From Bordetella flabilis (GTDB lineage: Bacteria; Pseudomonadota; Gammaproteobacteria; Burkholderiales; Burkholderiaceae_B), in the NCBI RefSeq assembly GCF_001676725.1, contig NZ_CP016172.1:4836001-4900000 (forward strand): a DNA stretch of 64,000 nucleotides, written 5' to 3'. Both the position numbers and the translations under genes were made by a program. Positions 41,170 through 49,910 of the stretch are shown one piece after another. The notes beneath the pieces were generated by a model, which saw only the letters and a program-made list of their open reading frames with translations, was not told the DNA's origin and searched no databases. Within the stretch, counting starts at the first letter, position 1. Each line of letters starts with the position of its first letter.

Positions 41170-42495
41170 ATGGACGCATCGGCCCGCGCATGGCGGCTCC
41201 CGCTGTGGCCGCGCACCCTGGGTATCCGGCTGTTCGTCATCTTCCTGGTGGCCCTGGTGCTGGCCCATGCCCTGTCCTTCGCGCTGCTTTTCTATGAACG
41301 GTATGACGCCGCGCGCTCGGTCATGCTGGGCGACCTGACGCGGGACGTCAGCATCGCGGTCGACATCCTGGACCGCCTGCCGAGGGAGGAGCGCCCGGCC
41401 TGGCTGCCGCGCCTGGACAGCCCGAACCGGCGCTATATCCTCGCCGCAGGAACGGCGGACCAGCCCCTGAGCACCCCGGCGGCGCACACGGCGGCCGACA
41501 CGATCAAGCGCGCACTCCCCGGCTACGCCGTCACGGTGCGCGAAATGCGGGATGATCCCAAGCACATCCAGGCCCTCATACGCCTGCGCGATGGCGAGCC
41601 GGTCACGCTCGACATCCGCCTCTCCATCATGCCGCTCGCGCGCTGGTTGCCGGCCGTCCTGGCGCTGCAGCTGGCCGTCCTGGTGGGATGCGCGTGGTTC
41701 GCCGTCCGGCTGGCGATACGGCCGCTGACGCGGCTGGCGCACGCGGCCGACACGCTGGATCCGGACAAGGCGGGTCCGCGCCTGACCGAGCACGGCCCGG
41801 TCGAAGTGGCTCATGCCGCGGCCGCCTTCAACGCCATGCGGGAACGCATCGCGACCCACCTGGCCGACCGCATGCGCATCCTGGGCGCGATTTCCCATGA
41901 CCTGCAAACGCCGATCACGCGCATGAAGCTGCGCGCGGAGCTCATGGAAGACTCGGCGGACAAGGAAAAGCTGGCCAATGACCTGGATGAAGTCGAGCGG
42001 CTGGTCCGGGAAGGCATCGCCTATGCGCGCGCCGCGCATGGCGTGCACGAAACGCCGGCGCGCCTGGACCTGGATGCCTTCCTGGACAGCCTGGTGTGCG
42101 ATTACCAGGACACCGGAAAACAGGTCGTCCTGAGCGGCAGCTATCCCGCCCCCTTCTCCACGCGGCCGCACGCGCTGCGCCGCCTGCTGGGCAACCTGAT
42201 CGACAACGCCGTCAAATTCGCGGGCGCGGCCGAAGTGCACGTACAGGCCCAGCCCGACCATGGGGTAACGATCTCCGTGCTGGACCGCGGTCCGGGCATT
42301 CCGGAAGCCGAACTGGATGCGGTGCTGCAGCCCTTCTACCGCCTGGAGACCTCGCGCAACCGTGACACGGGCGGCACGGGACTGGGGCTGGCCATCGCGC
42401 AGCAACTGGCCTCTGTACTCGGCGGGACCCTGGTGTTGCGCAATCGCGCGGGCGGCGGGTTACGCGCCGACGTGCGGCTGCGCGCGGAGCCGTAA
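41170..42495 (+). CDS. Sensor histidine kinase
   Basis: The 441-residue protein has two membrane helices (about 19-42 and 157-180) around a small periplasmic domain, a HAMP segment (IRPLTRLAHAADTL), a dimerisation domain with phospho-acceptor H243 (AISHDLQTPITRM), and an ATP-binding domain with N box GNLIDNAVKF, G1 DRGPGIP and G2 GGTGLGLAIAQ. The stimulus is unknown. It pairs with the OmpR-type regulator upstream and converges with the T6SS left arm. Confidence 0.93.
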   Translation: MDASARAWRLPLWPRTLGIRLFVIFLVALVLAHALSFALLFYERYDAARSVMLGDLTRDVSIAVDILDRLPREERPAWLPRLDSPNRRYILAAGTADQPLSTPAAHTAADTIKRALPGYAVTVREMRDDPKHIQALIRLRDGEPVTLDIRLSIMPLARWLPAVLALQLAVLVGCAWFAVRLAIRPLTRLAHAADTLDPDKAGPRLTEHGPVEVAHAAAAFNAMRERIATHLADRMRILGAISHDLQTPITRMKLRAELMEDSADKEKLANDLDEVERLVREGIAYARAAHGVHETPARLDLDAFLDSLVCDYQDTGKQVVLSGSYPAPFSTRPHALRRLLGNLIDNAVKFAGAAEVHVQAQPDHGVTISVLDRGPGIPEAELDAVLQPFYRLETSRNRDTGGTGLGLAIAQQLASVLGGTLVLRNRAGGGLRADVRLRAEP

Positions 42496-42579
42496 CGAAC
42501 AGGCCGGCTTGCGCCCAGGCCCCGCTGCGGCGCGGCATCGGACCGGCCGCGCAAGCCTGACGATGAAGACAGCGCCGGC

Positions 42580-42963
42580 TCAGGGCGCCAGCACCAGGAG
42601 CTTGGGTTGCGGCGAAAACACCTGCATGCCGGGCGAGTTGATGGTGTTCTGCAAGGTCAGGCTGGTCATGCGCACGATGGGCGTCCCACGCACCAGCACG
42701 GTAAACGCGCCGGTCAGGTAGCGCGAGCTGCCCATGAAGGTCTGGGAGACGATGCCCCCGCCCACGCCGGCGGTGTCGCCCAGCGTGATGGGCACGACGG
42801 TAGCCATGTTGTGCACCGGCGCGGCCATGAGCAATATGTTCCATGCCACGGGGATGCCCATGCTGGACGTGGCGACGTCCACGTGCGGCAGCGGCGGGAT
42901 GGGCGTCTTGCACACGTCGGGAAATCCCAGCGCGATGCCGGGCAGTTGGCAGACAGCGAGCAT
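42580..42963 (-). CDS. DUF4150 PAAR-like T6SS spike-tip protein
   Basis: The 127-residue protein matches the DUF4150 family of PAAR-like proteins (LGFPDVCKTPIPPLPHVDVA near the start, then short repeats such as ITLGDTAGVGGGIVSQTFMG and RGTPIVRMTSLTLQNTIN). These cap VgrG in some T6SSs. It is a stand-alone tip with no toxin domain. It is the last gene of the leftward arm, 16 bases after the pentapeptide gene, with GGAGAC before the ATG at 42963. Confidence 0.83.
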   Translation of the reverse strand: MLAVCQLPGIALGFPDVCKTPIPPLPHVDVATSSMGIPVAWNILLMAAPVHNMATVVPITLGDTAGVGGGIVSQTFMGSSRYLTGAFTVLVRGTPIVRMTSLTLQNTINSPGMQVFSPQPKLLVLAP

Positions 42964-42979
42964 GTGGCGTCTCCTGCGT

Positions 42980-44035
42980 TCATTGCCTGCCCGCCGACCA
43001 CAGTTCGGCCTGCAGCAAGGCGGGGTCGTTTTCGATGATGCCGGTCCGGTGCGACCAGCGCGTGCCGTGTTGCACCGCGCGGTGCAGGCGCGTACGGGTA
43101 AAGGACGCGTCGCGCATATCGGCGTCGCTGAGGTCCGCCATCGAGAAATCCGCATCCGTCAGTCCGGCACGGCGGAAATCCGCGCCGGCCGCGCGCGCGC
43201 GCTGGAAGACGCACAGGTTCAGGCTGGCGCCCTGCAGGTTCGCGCGCTCCAGCACGGCGTCCGCCCAGATGGCGCCGTCGAAATGGCCGCCGCGCAGGTC
43301 CGCCCGGCTGAGGTCGGCCTCGGGAAACAGGCATTGCGGGCCGCGCGCGCCGGCAAAGCGGGACTGCCGCAGCGAGGCGCCCTTGAAGTTCGCCTGCCGC
43401 AGGTCCGCGCCACTGAAGTCCGCGCCGTCGAGCTTGCTGTCGGTGAACTGGCACAGCGCGAACACCTGTTCGGCCAATTGCTGCCCCGTCATATCGCATT
43501 CGACGAACATGGTGCTTTCGCAGCTTGCGCCCGCGAAGCGCGTGGTGCGCAGGTCCAGCCGGTGGAAGGTGACGAAGGACAAGGCGGCGTCGCCGAAGTC
43601 GGCATCGTCCAGCGCAGTCTGCGAGAACACCGCCCGGTCGATCTTCGGCATGCGCAATACCGCCCCCACCAGCCGCGTCGCGTGGAAGCTGGCCTTGTTC
43701 ATGGCGGCGCCACACAGGCGCACGCCGCCCAGGTCCGATTCGCTCACCATGGCGTCATGCGCGACGGCGCCCGACAGATCGGCGCCGCGCAGGCTGCAAC
43801 GTACCAGGCGCGCCTGCGCCAGGTTCGCCTCCTGCAAGGCCGCGCCGTCGAAGCGGCAGTGCGTGAATTGGCTGTCTTCCAGGCGGCAACCGGCCATGCG
43901 GGCCTGGCTGAAGTCCACTTCGTCGAAGAAGCCGCCCGCCAGGTCCAGTCCCGCCAGGTCGACACCCCGCAGGTCAGCCCCTTCCACCGGCTCGCCATGC
44001 CGCACCTTGTCCAGCAGTTCGGCGATCGTCGTCAT
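42980..44035 (-). CDS. Pentapeptide-repeat protein
   Basis: The 351-residue protein is almost entirely A(D/N)LXX-type pentapeptide repeats from about residue 18 to 320 (for example ADLRGVDLAGLDLAGG, ADFSGADLRQANFKGA), which fold as a right-handed four-sided beta-helix. Only the last 25 residues differ. The start codon overlaps the stop of the upstream DUF2169 gene, so the two are coupled. Its role in the T6SS is unknown; a scaffold or cargo-adaptor function is inferred from position. Confidence 0.85.
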   Translation of the reverse strand: MTTIAELLDKVRHGEPVEGADLRGVDLAGLDLAGGFFDEVDFSQARMAGCRLEDSQFTHCRFDGAALQEANLAQARLVRCSLRGADLSGAVAHDAMVSESDLGGVRLCGAAMNKASFHATRLVGAVLRMPKIDRAVFSQTALDDADFGDAALSFVTFHRLDLRTTRFAGASCESTMFVECDMTGQQLAEQVFALCQFTDSKLDGADFSGADLRQANFKGASLRQSRFAGARGPQCLFPEADLSRADLRGGHFDGAIWADAVLERANLQGASLNLCVFQRARAAGADFRRAGLTDADFSMADLSDADMRDASFTRTRLHRAVQHGTRWSHRTGIIENDPALLQAELWSAGRQ

Positions 44036-46614
44036 GCCACCGGCTCCGGGCGGCGCAGCGGATAGCGCTTGACGCCTTCGGTGTAGGCGTCCCGCATGCC
44101 GGTGGACGCATCCATGCGGGCCTGCGACACATCGGCGCGGAACAGGTTGGCCTGCCCGAGGTCGGCGCGCAGCAGGTCCGCCTTGGCCAGGATGGCTTCG
44201 ATCAGGTCGGCGCCACGCAGGCTGGCGCCCTGGAAGTCGGCGCGCACGAACAGGGTGCGTGGCGCGCGCACGCGGTCCAGCCGGGCGCCGCGCAGCTTGC
44301 ACTCCGACAGATCGCAGGCCTGCAGTTGCGCGCCGCTGAGGTCGGCGCGCTCCATGACGGCGCCGCGCAGGCTGCTGTTCGACACCACGGCATCGACGAA
44401 GGACGCGCCGGTCAATGCCGCGCCGCCGGCAAAGGCGCAGCCTTCCAGTTCCGCGCCCGCGAAGGACAGCGCACCGTCGAACTGGCATTGGGTGAAACCG
44501 ACCCTGGACAGCCGCGCGGCGGCGAAGTCGCAGTCACGCAGCGCGCATTGCATCCAGGCGCATTGCTCCAGGACAGCCCCGGGAAAACCGCAGTGCTCCA
44601 CGATGACGTTCATGGCGGCCCATTGCGCGAGCTGGGCGCCGCCGAAGTCACAGGACCGGAACAGGGTTTTGCTGAAGCAGCCGCCGCGTGCCGTCACGGC
44701 ACCGAAATCGCATTCCTCGCACACGGCCTCGTCGAACCGCGCCTGCGACAGGTCTGCGCCATGGAAGTCGGCGGTGCGGCAACGCACGCCGCCGAGGTTG
44801 GCGTCGACGAAGCGGGCACCGCGCGCCGAGGTGCCGGCCAGGCGCGCGGCAGCCAGCACCGCCTCGGAGAAATCGCAGCCATCCAGGCGCGCTCCGCTCA
44901 GGTCGGCGCCGGTCAACACGGCGCGGCGAAAATCCATGCCGCTCAGGTCCATGCCCGAAAGGTCGGCGCCGGCCAGTTGCATGCCGGCCGCGTTCCGGTC
45001 CCCCGACTGGCGCGCCTGCAGGCGGATACGGGTACGACGCGCGCGGTGGGGCGTCATCGGCGGCGGAGCGGCGTAATGCTGCGCCGAATCCAGGTAGGCG
45101 CCATGCAGCATGGCGGTGAGCCGGGCATCCTCCTGCGCGCCGGCATCGCGCAGCTGGCGGCGCAGCGCCGCCGGGTCGAAAGCCGGACCCGTCCTGCCGC
45201 CCTGGGCCGATTCATCCAGCCCGCGCAAGCCGTCGAGGTCCACGCCCGCCACGGCGGCCATCGCCGGCATGTCCGGATCCGTGTAGGCGCGGGCCGTCTG
45301 TCCTTCGCCACGGCGTGCTTCGTCCTGCTCGCGCTCCATGCGTTCCACCCAGGCCGGCAGATCGGCAAGCGCCTGCGCCGGCTCCGGTTCCTCCTCTGGC
45401 GGCAGGTATTTGTCGGGGTCCAGGCCCTGGGCCAGCAGGTCCGCGCGGGCGGCCGCGTGGCGCCGCCGCGTACCCGCGCGCAGGTTGCGGCGTGACGGTC
45501 GACCGGCTTCGTCCCGCATCTCGCTGTCCAGCCATGGCCCGCACACATCGCGCGGCACGAGGTCCTCGTCCAGCAACGCATGCACCGCGCCCCGGCGCGG
45601 ATCGAGCCGCTTGGCCAGGACCGCGGCATAGTGCGCCGTGTCGCGCGGCTGGCCCGGCATCTCCACCGCCGGCATGATGTGGCGGATGTCGGCGCCGTCG
45701 TCCTCGCGGATGTCGGCGCGGCCGTGCCAGACCAGGGCCACGCAGTCGCGATGGGGGAAGAACCACGCGGTGGACAGGGCCAGCGGGATTTCCTCCAACG
45801 CGCCGCCGTCCGCATCGCGGCTGACGAAACAGCGCGCCCGCCAGTCCGGCAGGCGCCCGCGCAGCACGGGCCGGTCCGGATGCATATGCCATATTTCATA
45901 GGCCGCGCCCGCCAGCCGCGTCTCCGCCGAAGCGGCCCATTGATCCGGCGGCGCGGCGTTGAACAGGCGCCAGTCGGTGTCGGCGGCGAAACCCGGATAG
46001 TCCTGCTCCAGCCAGGCCTGGTCGTAGCGCGTGCCCAGATGCCGCGCACGGGTCGACCAGTCCATGCCCAGCGCCCCGAAGCCGGCGGGCGCCGCGGACT
46101 GGGAAGGCGCGGACAAACGTTCATGCGGCGATTCGATGTTCGGCACCCTGCGCACGCGCACGCCGTTGACGACTTCATCCACCGCCCCGATCCCCACGGG
46201 GTTGGGGGCGTGGCCCGGGCCGCCGTAGGCGCGGCCCCAGTCCACCCGCATGGCCTCGAACGGGCGCCGCGCATCCGGCCTGCCGTCGACCCAGTAGCGA
46301 TCGCCGAACACGAGCAGCGACTTGTCCAGGACGCCTTCCACCTTCAGGCGTACGCCGCAGGCGGTGTCATCGCGCTGGTGCCGCGTATAGGCGTATCCGG
46401 ACGCCAGGACTTCCGGGTAGGCCTTGGGCACGCCCAGGTCCAGCACGCCGCCTGCCTCCTCGCCGGCAAGCTTCCACAACATCTGCTCGGGAAGCAGGCG
46501 CGGCGCGTCCCCGAGCTCCACCAGCGCGAGCACGGCAACGCCCAGGTGGTCGCGCCCTTGCCAGCGGTATGGCCGCGGCAGTACGCCAAGGCGAAACGGC
46601 TTGATGGTCTTCAT
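44032..46614 (-). CDS. DUF2169 protein fused to pentapeptide repeats
   Basis: The 860-residue protein has two parts. Residues 1 to about 310 form a DUF2169 domain (FRLGVLPRPYRWQGRDHLGVAVLALVEL, FGDRYWVDG, MRVDWGRAYGGPGHAPNPVG), a domain found almost only beside T6SS genes. A charged linker follows, and residues about 546-845 are pentapeptide repeats. DUF2169 proteins are thought to act as adaptors or chaperones for spike-bound cargo. The fusion is coupled to a second pentapeptide gene and lies 5 bases after the small membrane protein gene. Confidence 0.85.
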   Translation of the reverse strand: MKTIKPFRLGVLPRPYRWQGRDHLGVAVLALVELGDAPRLLPEQMLWKLAGEEAGGVLDLGVPKAYPEVLASGYAYTRHQRDDTACGVRLKVEGVLDKSLLVFGDRYWVDGRPDARRPFEAMRVDWGRAYGGPGHAPNPVGIGAVDEVVNGVRVRRVPNIESPHERLSAPSQSAAPAGFGALGMDWSTRARHLGTRYDQAWLEQDYPGFAADTDWRLFNAAPPDQWAASAETRLAGAAYEIWHMHPDRPVLRGRLPDWRARCFVSRDADGGALEEIPLALSTAWFFPHRDCVALVWHGRADIREDDGADIRHIMPAVEMPGQPRDTAHYAAVLAKRLDPRRGAVHALLDEDLVPRDVCGPWLDSEMRDEAGRPSRRNLRAGTRRRHAAARADLLAQGLDPDKYLPPEEEPEPAQALADLPAWVERMEREQDEARRGEGQTARAYTDPDMPAMAAVAGVDLDGLRGLDESAQGGRTGPAFDPAALRRQLRDAGAQEDARLTAMLHGAYLDSAQHYAAPPPMTPHRARRTRIRLQARQSGDRNAAGMQLAGADLSGMDLSGMDFRRAVLTGADLSGARLDGCDFSEAVLAAARLAGTSARGARFVDANLGGVRCRTADFHGADLSQARFDEAVCEECDFGAVTARGGCFSKTLFRSCDFGGAQLAQWAAMNVIVEHCGFPGAVLEQCAWMQCALRDCDFAAARLSRVGFTQCQFDGALSFAGAELEGCAFAGGAALTGASFVDAVVSNSSLRGAVMERADLSGAQLQACDLSECKLRGARLDRVRAPRTLFVRADFQGASLRGADLIEAILAKADLLRADLGQANLFRADVSQARMDASTGMRDAYTEGVKRYPLRRPEPVA

Positions 46615-46619
46615 AAGGG

Positions 46620-47021
46620 CTACTCGGTACGTTGGTCCACGGCCACCTCGCGTGTGCCGGCATCGATGCGCACGCGTATGGTCTTGCCTTCGGCGAAATC
46701 CCCCAGGCGCACCGGCGATATCGGCACACGCAAGGTCGTGTCGAAGGCCGGCAACTGCGCGTCGCCCTGCACGCGCAGCGTCAGGTCGATCACGAAGAAT
46801 GTCGTCGCTCCCAGCCGTATGCCGGTGTCCCGGGTTTGCAGGACCACGGCCTGGGCAGGCCGGCCCGTCTGGCGCACGGCCTCCTGCCGTGCCGCGACGG
46901 CGCGGTCCCCTGCGCGGCGACGCATCTCGGCGCGCACGTGCAGCCCCGCCTGCAGGATGGACAGCACGATGACGGCCACGATCAGCCAGGTCCAGCCCGG
47001 CCAGGTAGAAGAGGGAATCAT
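46620..47021 (-). CDS. Small one-helix membrane protein of the VgrG operon
   Basis: The 133-residue protein has one N-terminal membrane helix (WTWLIVAVIVLSILQAGL), a short basic-acidic helical stretch, then a beta-rich domain (about residues 55-130, with ATTFFVIDLTLRV and LRVPISPVRLGDFAEGKTIRVRID). I recognise no family. It lies between vgrG (18-base gap) and the DUF2169 gene (5-base gap). An immunity, effector-anchor or structural role are all possible. Confidence 0.7.
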   Translation of the reverse strand: MIPSSTWPGWTWLIVAVIVLSILQAGLHVRAEMRRRAGDRAVAARQEAVRQTGRPAQAVVLQTRDTGIRLGATTFFVIDLTLRVQGDAQLPAFDTTLRVPISPVRLGDFAEGKTIRVRIDAGTREVAVDQRTE

Positions 47022-47039
47022 GGACCAGGCCTGTTCACG

Positions 47040-49424
47040 CTAGAGGATGCTGAAAAGACCAACCATGGACGCGCCCAGGCCGACCTGCTGCGCCTTCAGC
47101 GCATCGAAGGAATAGCCCTGCCCGGTGGTGCGGTAGGACGCCACCATGCCGATGTTGCTGATGACGGAATAGTTGGTGAAGGACAGGTTCAACATGACCG
47201 TGGTGCGGAACAGGGCGACTCGCCAGCCGCCGAATTCCGCCTTGGCGCCGGAAAGCGCGACGCTATAGGGCGTGGTGGTCAACCACTGGCCGTTCGCCAT
47301 GTTCTTCACCGACGGCGCGTTCAGCACGATGTTGGTCGGCGAGGTGAGCGTGATATCCGAATCGGCCTGCAGGTCCATGGCGTCGCCGCTGGACTTGAGC
47401 AACACCTTGCCCTGCGCCTTCAGATCCATGGCGTCGCCCGTGGATTCGACCAGGACCTTCTGCGGCGCGGTGGCGTCCAGCGCGCCCGATTCGGATTTCA
47501 CGACGACCTTGCCCTTGGCCTTGGCGGTCAGCGTGCCGGACTGCACGTCGTGCAGCGCGTCGCCGCTTTCGACGATCACGGTCTCGCCGGATTTCAGGGT
47601 TTCCTGGAACAGGCCCTTGATCTCGCGGGTTTCGCCGCCGGCGGCGACCGTGGTCTTCAGGCCATTGTCGAACTTCTCGTCCATCAGTCCGTCCTGCACG
47701 TGCACCGTGCGCGACGCCTTCACCGTGTAGTCCTCGTGGCCCGTCACATTCACCGTGCGCGTCTCGCACACCGTCAGCGTGTCGGTGCCCGTCACATGGA
47801 TATCGCGGTTGCACAGGACGCGCTTGGCGTCATTGCCGCCGATGACCGTGGTCCGCGTCCCGTCGGTGGTGTGCAACTCGTCGGCCTCGACCTCGGTATG
47901 CAGGTTGCGTTCGGCATGTACCCAGATCCGTTCGGCGCCTGGCCGATCCTCGAACATCAAGGCATTGGCGGTGGCCGGCGTGCCGTTCTTGGAGCGGCTC
48001 AGGAAACCGCTCTGCGTGGCATTGTCCGGCAGGTCCCAGGGCGGCAGGTTGTTGGCGTTGTACACGCGGCCGATGACGATGGGCCGGTCCGGTTGCCCGC
48101 CGATGAAGTCGACCACGACCTCGTCGTTGACGCGCGGCAGCTGGATGCCACCGAAGCCGCCGCCTGCCCAGGGACTGGACACGCGTACCCAGCAGGAGCT
48201 GTTCTCGTCCTTCTGCCCGTAGCGGTCCCAGTGGAACTGGACCTTCACGCGGCCCATCTTGTCGGTCCATATCTCCTCGCCCTGCTTGCCGACCACGGTT
48301 GCCGTCTGCGGTCCATGCGTATGCGGAATCGGTGTGATCCGCGGCGCGCGGAATTGCGTGCTGGACGGCAGCACGACGAAGTCGATGTCGAAGGTGGCAG
48401 GCTCCCCGGCCCCGGTGGTATAGCCGCTCTCGCGGATACGGTAGTAGGTGCCGACGACGAGGTATTCGCGGTTCTCCGCCTGGCGAGGATGGTTGCGCAG
48501 CGAGAACAGACGCCCGCTGGCCAGCCCGCGGACGTTGCAGGACCCGCGCCCCTGTTCGCGCTGGCATTGCAAGGCCTCCAGCCGGACGCGGGTGTAGTGC
48601 TCGGCGTCCTCGGGATCGGTGTAGCCGCCCTGCCATTCGAACATCTCGAGGTCGCCGTTGTCGTGCGAGCCGGGATTGTTGCGACGCGCCTCCAGGCTGG
48701 CGGCGGGCGTCAGGGGATGGTAGTCGGTGGTGGCGAAGGCGCCCGGGGTGATCTGCTCGGCGACTTCCCATTCGTAGACGTAGTCTTCGCGCGGCACCGC
48801 GCTGCGTTCGGGACCATAGTAGGGAACGCGTTCGTAGCCCGGCGCGGCGTCATGCTGCGTTACGTCGTCCGTCAGCACCAGCGTGTGCTTGTCCCGGTCG
48901 TGGCGGAACCAGTAATAGATGCCTTCGTGCTCCATCAGCCGGCTTACGAAGGCAAAATCGGTTTCCTGGTACTGCACGCAGTATTCCCAGCTCCGATAGC
49001 GGTCCACCAGTTTGAACTCCACCGGGTACTTGTAGTCCTTCAGCACCTCGCGGATCACATCCGGCGCGCTCTTGTTCTGGAAGATCTTGTTGTCGGAGGT
49101 CTGCGTCAGGTACCACAGCCATGGGCGCAGCGTTGCGCGATAAATGTATTGGCGCGAATCGCTCCCTGCCCGGCCCACCAGCACGCAGCGGGTGATCTCG
49201 CCATTCAGGAAACGCGGCGTATCCGCGGCCTCGATCTCCAGTGTCATCGGCTTGCCCAGCAGTGCCTTCATGTCCAGCGTGTACGACTCGGAGACCAGGT
49301 CGACCTCGAACTCGAAAAGGCGGGAAAGGCCCTCGTCGCCGTGCATGGCATAAAACCGCAATTGCTCAGGCGGCAGCGGCGTATGCGCCTTGACGATCCG
49401 ATCCCTCTCCACCATGCGGTCCAT
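47040..49424 (-). CDS. vgrG: Type VI secretion spike protein VgrG (TssI)
   Basis: The 794-residue protein has a gp27-like base (residues 1 to about 370, with LFEFEVDLVS and YRATLRPWLWYL), a gp5 OB domain (about 378-458, GRVKVQFHWDRYG and SSPWAGGGFGGIQLPRVNDEVVV), then a beta-helix needle with repeated DUF2345-like strands to about residue 713. The last 80 residues are a separate, mostly nonpolar extension with no recognisable toxin. It trimerises as the puncturing tip on Hcp tubes. AGGGAGACA precedes the start. It leads the leftward arm. Confidence 0.96.
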   Translation of the reverse strand: MDRMVERDRIVKAHTPLPPEQLRFYAMHGDEGLSRLFEFEVDLVSESYTLDMKALLGKPMTLEIEAADTPRFLNGEITRCVLVGRAGSDSRQYIYRATLRPWLWYLTQTSDNKIFQNKSAPDVIREVLKDYKYPVEFKLVDRYRSWEYCVQYQETDFAFVSRLMEHEGIYYWFRHDRDKHTLVLTDDVTQHDAAPGYERVPYYGPERSAVPREDYVYEWEVAEQITPGAFATTDYHPLTPAASLEARRNNPGSHDNGDLEMFEWQGGYTDPEDAEHYTRVRLEALQCQREQGRGSCNVRGLASGRLFSLRNHPRQAENREYLVVGTYYRIRESGYTTGAGEPATFDIDFVVLPSSTQFRAPRITPIPHTHGPQTATVVGKQGEEIWTDKMGRVKVQFHWDRYGQKDENSSCWVRVSSPWAGGGFGGIQLPRVNDEVVVDFIGGQPDRPIVIGRVYNANNLPPWDLPDNATQSGFLSRSKNGTPATANALMFEDRPGAERIWVHAERNLHTEVEADELHTTDGTRTTVIGGNDAKRVLCNRDIHVTGTDTLTVCETRTVNVTGHEDYTVKASRTVHVQDGLMDEKFDNGLKTTVAAGGETREIKGLFQETLKSGETVIVESGDALHDVQSGTLTAKAKGKVVVKSESGALDATAPQKVLVESTGDAMDLKAQGKVLLKSSGDAMDLQADSDITLTSPTNIVLNAPSVKNMANGQWLTTTPYSVALSGAKAEFGGWRVALFRTTVMLNLSFTNYSVISNIGMVASYRTTGQGYSFDALKAQQVGLGASMVGLFSIL

Positions 49425-49910
49425 CGCATTGTCTCCCTGTGAGAAAGCATCCTGCCCGCGGCGCGCCCTGTTTTTCTACATATGGGAAGGGCCGCCCGGC
49501 ATGGGAATCGCCGCGTCCAACGCTGCCCGACGCGCGAGATCGGCGATTCTAAACAGCCCGCAAGACGCGGAGAAGCGGTATCACAAGCAATTGTGTTTTT
49601 TACTTATTTGAAATGCTTTGACACCCGTAAGGGTTAACGATGGTAAGGATAATTCTTCGCCATCGTTGCATTATTTGTCTTCGACCCCGTACGAATTGGC
49701 CACATACGTAAGGATCATTACAAGACGTCAATTTTCGAGCGGCGAAAGTGTTCTAAACCTTTCTGGATTGTTAAGAATCGGTAAGAAGATACAGAGCGTG
49801 TGAGTTGCCATAGTCAGACGATTTCGCCTGCATAGAATGCGCATTCCGTGGAGGAGACAAGAAGCGAAAGCGCCTTCCGGCCCCTGAAGCGTTGCACATC
49901 GATCAATAAA
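49425..49910. promoter_or_regulatory. Divergent T6SS control region
   Basis: This gene-free 486-base region lies between vgrG and tssA and is clearly more AT-rich than its surroundings. It holds a perfect inverted repeat, AACGATGG at 49636-49643 and CCATCGTT at 49660-49667 (16-base gap). GTAAGG words recur at 49627, 49643 and 49708, the last two as GTAAGGAT. A TAGAAT near 49833 could be a -10 for tssA. No sigma-54 type GG-GC pair was recognised. Confidence 0.5.

Noticed and set aside
46632..49442. Open reading frame of more than 900 codons on the plus strand opposite vgrG
   Set aside because: It is a GC-rich antisense shadow of a well-supported vgrG and of the next gene, with histidine- and arginine-rich low-complexity sequence and no domain.
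49425..49910. Sigma-54 promoter for the T6SS
   Set aside because: No TGGCAC and TTGC pair with the required spacing was found on either strand.
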